From assembly GCF_035304305.1 (NCBI RefSeq), contig NZ_DATGQG010000108.1:1-17180 (forward strand): a DNA stretch of 17,180 bases, read 5' to 3'. Source of the stretch: Ferrovibrio sp035304305 (GTDB lineage: Bacteria > Pseudomonadota > Alphaproteobacteria > Ferrovibrionales > Ferrovibrionaceae). The position numbers and the translations under genes were made by a program. This document shows positions 14,177 through 17,180 of this stretch, in pieces (the stretch's first letter is position 1; each line of letters begins with the position of its first letter). The notes beneath the pieces were generated by a model. The model worked only from the letters and a program-made list of their open reading frames with translations, made no database searches and was not told the DNA's origin.

Positions 14177-14650
14177 CTATTTGAAAGCCACCGAGACGAT
14201 CTCGTAGGCCTTCGTTCCGCCCGGCGTGCTGACTTCGACGCTGTCGCCCTCGGCCTTGCCGACCAGCGCGCGCGCCAGCGGGGCCGTGATTGACAGCAGG
14301 CCGGCCTTGATGTCGGCCTCGTCGGCACCAACGATCTGATAGGTGCTTTTCTCGTCGGTGTCCTCATCCGCCAGCACGACGGTGGCGCCGAACATGACCT
14401 TGTCGCCCGACAGCTTCGAGACGTCGATCACTTCCGCCCGGCGCAGCTTATCCTCAAGCTCCAGGATGCGGGATTCGATCCAGCCCTGGCGCTCCTTGGC
14501 GGCATGGTACTCGGCATTTTCCGAAAGATCGCCGTGCTCGCGTGCCTCCGAGATGGCACGGATCACCGACGGCCGTTCCACCGTCTTGAGGTTCTTCAGC
14601 TCGGCCTCAAGGCGCTGGTAGCCGGTCTCGGTCATGGGGATCTTCTGCAT
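14177..14650 (-). CDS. greA: transcription elongation factor GreA
   Basis: The 157-residue protein has the normal GreA length and layout. The N-terminal coiled-coil (about 1-75) enters the RNA polymerase secondary channel and carries the tip motif DLSEN (41-45), in which D41 and E44 position the second magnesium ion for transcript cleavage. NAEYHAAKERQGWIE follows in the coiled-coil. The C-terminal FKBP-like domain (about 80-157) contains TYQIVGADEADI and the hallmark ISxxAPLARAL/GK region, here ITAPLARALVGKAEGD. GreA rescues backtracked polymerase. The start at ATG 14650 follows AAGGAGG with a 5-nt spacer and lies 19 nt after the carB stop; carB-greA order is common in alphaproteobacteria. 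The in-frame region further upstream overlaps carB and is not protein-like. Confidence 0.97.
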   Translation of the reverse strand: MQKIPMTETGYQRLEAELKNLKTVERPSVIRAISEAREHGDLSENAEYHAAKERQGWIESRILELEDKLRRAEVIDVSKLSGDKVMFGATVVLADEDTDEKSTYQIVGADEADIKAGLLSITAPLARALVGKAEGDSVEVSTPGGTKAYEIVSVAFK

Positions 14651-14655
14651 TGCTC

Positions 14656-14662
14656 CCTCCTT
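14656..14662 (-). promoter_or_regulatory. ribosome binding site of greA
   Basis: The minus strand reads AAGGAGG here, 5 nt before the greA ATG (14650-14648). It excludes the longer open frame reaching back to 14755 within carB. Confidence 0.75.
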
Positions 14663-14669
14663 CTGACCG

Positions 14670-17180
14670 CTAAAAATAGGCCTGCAGAGGGGCCACCGCA
14701 AGGCTCCCTGCCCGCAGCGCCTCGATGGCGCGGACGGCGGCCTTGGCGCCGGCAACAGTGGTGAAATAGGGAATCTTGTTCATCAGGGCGGTGCGCCGCA
14801 GATCGAAGCTGTCCCGGATCGAGGCCGCGCCTTCGGAGGTATTGAAGACCAGCTGGATCTCGCCGTTCTTCATCGCGTCCACGATGTGCGGCCGGCCCTC
14901 CATCACCTTGTTCACCACGCGGACGTTGATCCCGTGTTCGGAGAAGAACCGCGCCGTGCCGGAGGTGGCGACCACCTCGAGCCCCATGCCGACCAGCCGC
15001 CGCGCCGCTTCCACCAGTGCCGGCTTGTCGGCGTCGCGCACCGAGATGAACACGCTGCCCTTCAACGGCAGCACGGTGCCGGCGGCAATCTGCGCCTTGG
15101 CAAAGGCCGTGCCGAAATCGCGGTCGATGCCCATCACCTCGCCGGTCGATTTCATCTCGGGACCGAGGATGATGTCGACGCCGGGGAAACGCGCGAAGGG
15201 AAAAACCGCTTCCTTGACGGCAATATGGCCGTTCTTCCGCTCCTGCAGATTGAAACTCGCCAGCTTCTCGCCCGCCATCACGCGCGCGGCAATCTTGGCC
15301 AGCGGCGCGCCGATCGCCTTGGCGACGAAGGGCACCGTGCGGGACGCGCGCGGATTGACTTCGAGGATGTACACCACGCCGTCCTTTACGGCGTACTGCA
15401 CGTTCATCAGGCCGACCACGTTCAGCGCCCTCGCCAGCTTCTGGGTCTGCGACTTGATTTCGTCGATGATGGCCGGCGCCAGGCTGTAGGGCGGCAGAGT
15501 GCAGGCGCTGTCGCCGGAATGGATGCCGGCTTCCTCGATATGCTCCATCACGCCGGCGACGAACTGCGTCTCGCTGTCGGCCAGGCAGTCGACATCGACC
15601 TCGATGGCATCCGACAGATAGCTGTCGATCAGCACCGGCGAGGTGCCGGAAACCTTCACCGCCTCGACCATGTAGCGCTCGAGCTGCGCCGGCGTGCGCA
15701 CGATTTCCATGGCGCGGCCACCCAGCACATAGGACGGACGGATCACCACCGGATAGCCGATCTGCGCCACCACCGCGCGCGCTTCATCTTCCGAGCGCGC
15801 GATGCCATTGGCCGGCTGCTTGAGGTCCAGCTTCTGCAGCAGCTGCTGGAACCGCTCGCGGTCCTCGGCCAGATCGATCGCATCCGGCGAGGTGCCCAGG
15901 ATCGGCACATTCGCGGCTTCCAGGCCGGCGGCGAGCTTCAGCGGCGTCTGGCCGCCGAACTGCACGATCACGCCCAGCAGCGCCCCCTTCGACTGCTCGA
16001 CCCGCACGATCTCCAGCACGTCCTCGACGGTCAGCGGCTCGAAATAGAGGCGGTCGGAGGTGTCGTAATCGGTCGAGACGGTTTCCGGGTTGCAGTTGAC
16101 CATGATGGTCTCGTACCCGGCTTCCTTGAGGGCATAGGCCGCATGGACGCAGCAGTAATCGAACTCGATGCCCTGGCCGATGCGGTTCGGGCCGCCGCCG
16201 AGGATCATCACCTTCTTGCGGTCCTGCGGCTGGGCCTCGCATTCGGCATCCGGCGAGAGCTCGTAGGCCGAGTACATGTAGGGCGTGCGGCTCTCGAATT
16301 CCGCCGCGCAGGTATCAACGCGCTTGAAGACCGGCAGCACGCCAAGCCTGCGGCGTTCGGCGGCGATCTCGGCTTCTGTCCTGCCGGTCAGCTCGGCCAG
16401 CCGGGCATCGGAGAAGCCCATGCTTTTCAGCCGGCGCAGGGCATCGGCCTCCTTCGGCAGCCCCTTCTCCCTCACGCGCTGCTCGGTACGGACGATCTCC
16501 TCGATCTGATCGAGGAACCAGGGATCGTATTTGCAGGCGGCATGCACCTCGGCGACGCTGAGGCCATGGCGGAAGGCCTGCGCGATCACCAGCAGGCGAT
16601 CCGGCGTCGGCTGCGCCAGCGCGGCGATGATGGCTTCCTTGCCATCGGGCTCGTCGGCATTGGGAATGACGATGTCGTTCAGGCCGGTCAGGCCGGTTTC
16701 CATCGAGCGCAGCGCCTTCTGCAGGCTTTCCTGAAAGCTGCGCCCCATCGACATGGCCTCGCCCACCGACTTCATGGAGGTGGTGAGCAGGCGTTCGGTA
16801 CCCGGAAACTTCTCGAAGGTGAACCGCGGCATCTTGGTGACGATGTAGTCGATCGTCGGCTCGAAGGATGCCGGGGTGACGCCGGTGATGTCGTTGGCGA
16901 GTTCATCCAGCGTGTAGCCGACCGCCAGCTTGGCGGCGACCTTGGCGATCGGGAAACCGGTCGCCTTGGAGGCCAGCGCCGAGGACCGCGACACGCGCGG
17001 GTTCATCTCGATGACGACCATGCGGCCGTCGGCCGGATTGACGGCGAACTGCACGTTGGAGCCGCCGGTTTCGACGCCGATCTCGCGCAGCACCGCCATC
17101 GAGGCGTCGCGCATCAGCTGATATTCCTTGTCGGTGAGCGTCAGCGCCGGCGCCACGGTGACGCTGTCGCCGGTATGCAC
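14670..17180 (-). CDS. carB: carbamoyl-phosphate synthase large subunit, 5' end cut by window edge
   Basis: The frame runs off the right edge. About 836 residues are visible of the usual 1070-1110, starting at the HTGDS segment that in E. coli CarB lies near residue 243; the first visible codon is an internal GTG. In order: the end of the first ATP-grasp half with metal-ligand segment VIEMNPRVSRSS, the oligomerisation region (RVDTCAAEF), the second Rossmann/ATP-grasp half starting at VMILGGGPNRIGQGIEFDYC, with RPSYVLGGRAMEIV, HSGDSACTLPPYSL and EVNPRASRTVPFV, then the C-terminal MGS-like allosteric domain (VMEGRPHIVD, VFNTSEG). With CarA it makes carbamoyl phosphate from glutamine, bicarbonate and 2 ATP for pyrimidines and arginine. 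A small insertion is present near VEQSKGALLGVIVQFGG relative to E. coli. All visible motifs are intact. Confidence 0.97.
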   Translation of the reverse strand: MHTGDSVTVAPALTLTDKEYQLMRDASMAVLREIGVETGGSNVQFAVNPADGRMVVIEMNPRVSRSSALASKATGFPIAKVAAKLAVGYTLDELANDITGVTPASFEPTIDYIVTKMPRFTFEKFPGTERLLTTSMKSVGEAMSMGRSFQESLQKALRSMETGLTGLNDIVIPNADEPDGKEAIIAALAQPTPDRLLVIAQAFRHGLSVAEVHAACKYDPWFLDQIEEIVRTEQRVREKGLPKEADALRRLKSMGFSDARLAELTGRTEAEIAAERRRLGVLPVFKRVDTCAAEFESRTPYMYSAYELSPDAECEAQPQDRKKVMILGGGPNRIGQGIEFDYCCVHAAYALKEAGYETIMVNCNPETVSTDYDTSDRLYFEPLTVEDVLEIVRVEQSKGALLGVIVQFGGQTPLKLAAGLEAANVPILGTSPDAIDLAEDRERFQQLLQKLDLKQPANGIARSEDEARAVVAQIGYPVVIRPSYVLGGRAMEIVRTPAQLERYMVEAVKVSGTSPVLIDSYLSDAIEVDVDCLADSETQFVAGVMEHIEEAGIHSGDSACTLPPYSLAPAIIDEIKSQTQKLARALNVVGLMNVQYAVKDGVVYILEVNPRASRTVPFVAKAIGAPLAKIAARVMAGEKLASFNLQERKNGHIAVKEAVFPFARFPGVDIILGPEMKSTGEVMGIDRDFGTAFAKAQIAAGTVLPLKGSVFISVRDADKPALVEAARRLVGMGLEVVATSGTARFFSEHGINVRVVNKVMEGRPHIVDAMKNGEIQLVFNTSEGAASIRDSFDLRRTALMNKIPYFTTVAGAKAAVRAIEALRAGSLAVAPLQAYF

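Noticed and set aside
1..17180. CRISPR arrays, tRNA or rRNA genes, insertion sequences, phage or toxin-antitoxin modules
   Set aside because: No regularly spaced repeats, tRNA cloverleaf-like sequence, transposase or integrase motifs were seen in either strand; nearly all bases are explained by metabolic, transport and housekeeping genes.

Overview
The window is a dense, high-G+C stretch of a chromosome that looks like an alphaproteobacterium, probably Rhodospirillales-like. That placement rests on the carB-greA pairing, codon choice and the style of the transporter and regulator proteins; the genus cannot be fixed from sequence alone. Coding density is extreme. The longest stretch without a gene is the 134-nt divergent gap at 11705-11838. 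No tRNA, rRNA, CRISPR array, insertion sequence or convincing terminator was seen.

Positions 2-10011 (plus strand) hold nine co-directional genes with 4-nt overlaps or gaps of 1 to 15 nt, so they are probably one transcript entering from the left edge. The first four form a sugar module: a GT4 glycosyltransferase (N-terminus cut by the window), a histidine-superfamily phosphatase, a MurG/COG4671-like glycosyltransferase and a CE4-like polysaccharide deacetylase. A small two-helix membrane protein follows. Then comes a complete family-5 (peptide/oligosaccharide type) ABC importer: double-ATPase protein, large periplasmic binding protein and two permeases. I recognise each family but not the combination as a named pathway. 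It is the best candidate here for an undescribed system, perhaps making or trimming a glycan or glycoside and taking up a related molecule.

Positions 10027-11704 (minus strand) hold a metallo-beta-lactamase-fold hydrolase and, one base downstream, a class I SAM methyltransferase. The hydrolase most likely starts at a GTG with a strong ribosome binding site. Across the 134-nt gap, a crotonase-family protein (11839-12594, plus) is transcribed divergently; both usual catalytic glutamates appear to be substituted.

Positions 12598-17180 (minus strand) hold a tight run reading carB (cut by the right edge), greA, an arylformamidase-like alpha/beta hydrolase and an OmpR-type response regulator without a kinase in view. 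Pyrimidine/arginine precursor synthesis and transcription elongation genes are thus linked to a hydrolase and a regulator. The two convergent junctions (10012-10026 and 12595-12597) are too short for ordinary terminators.
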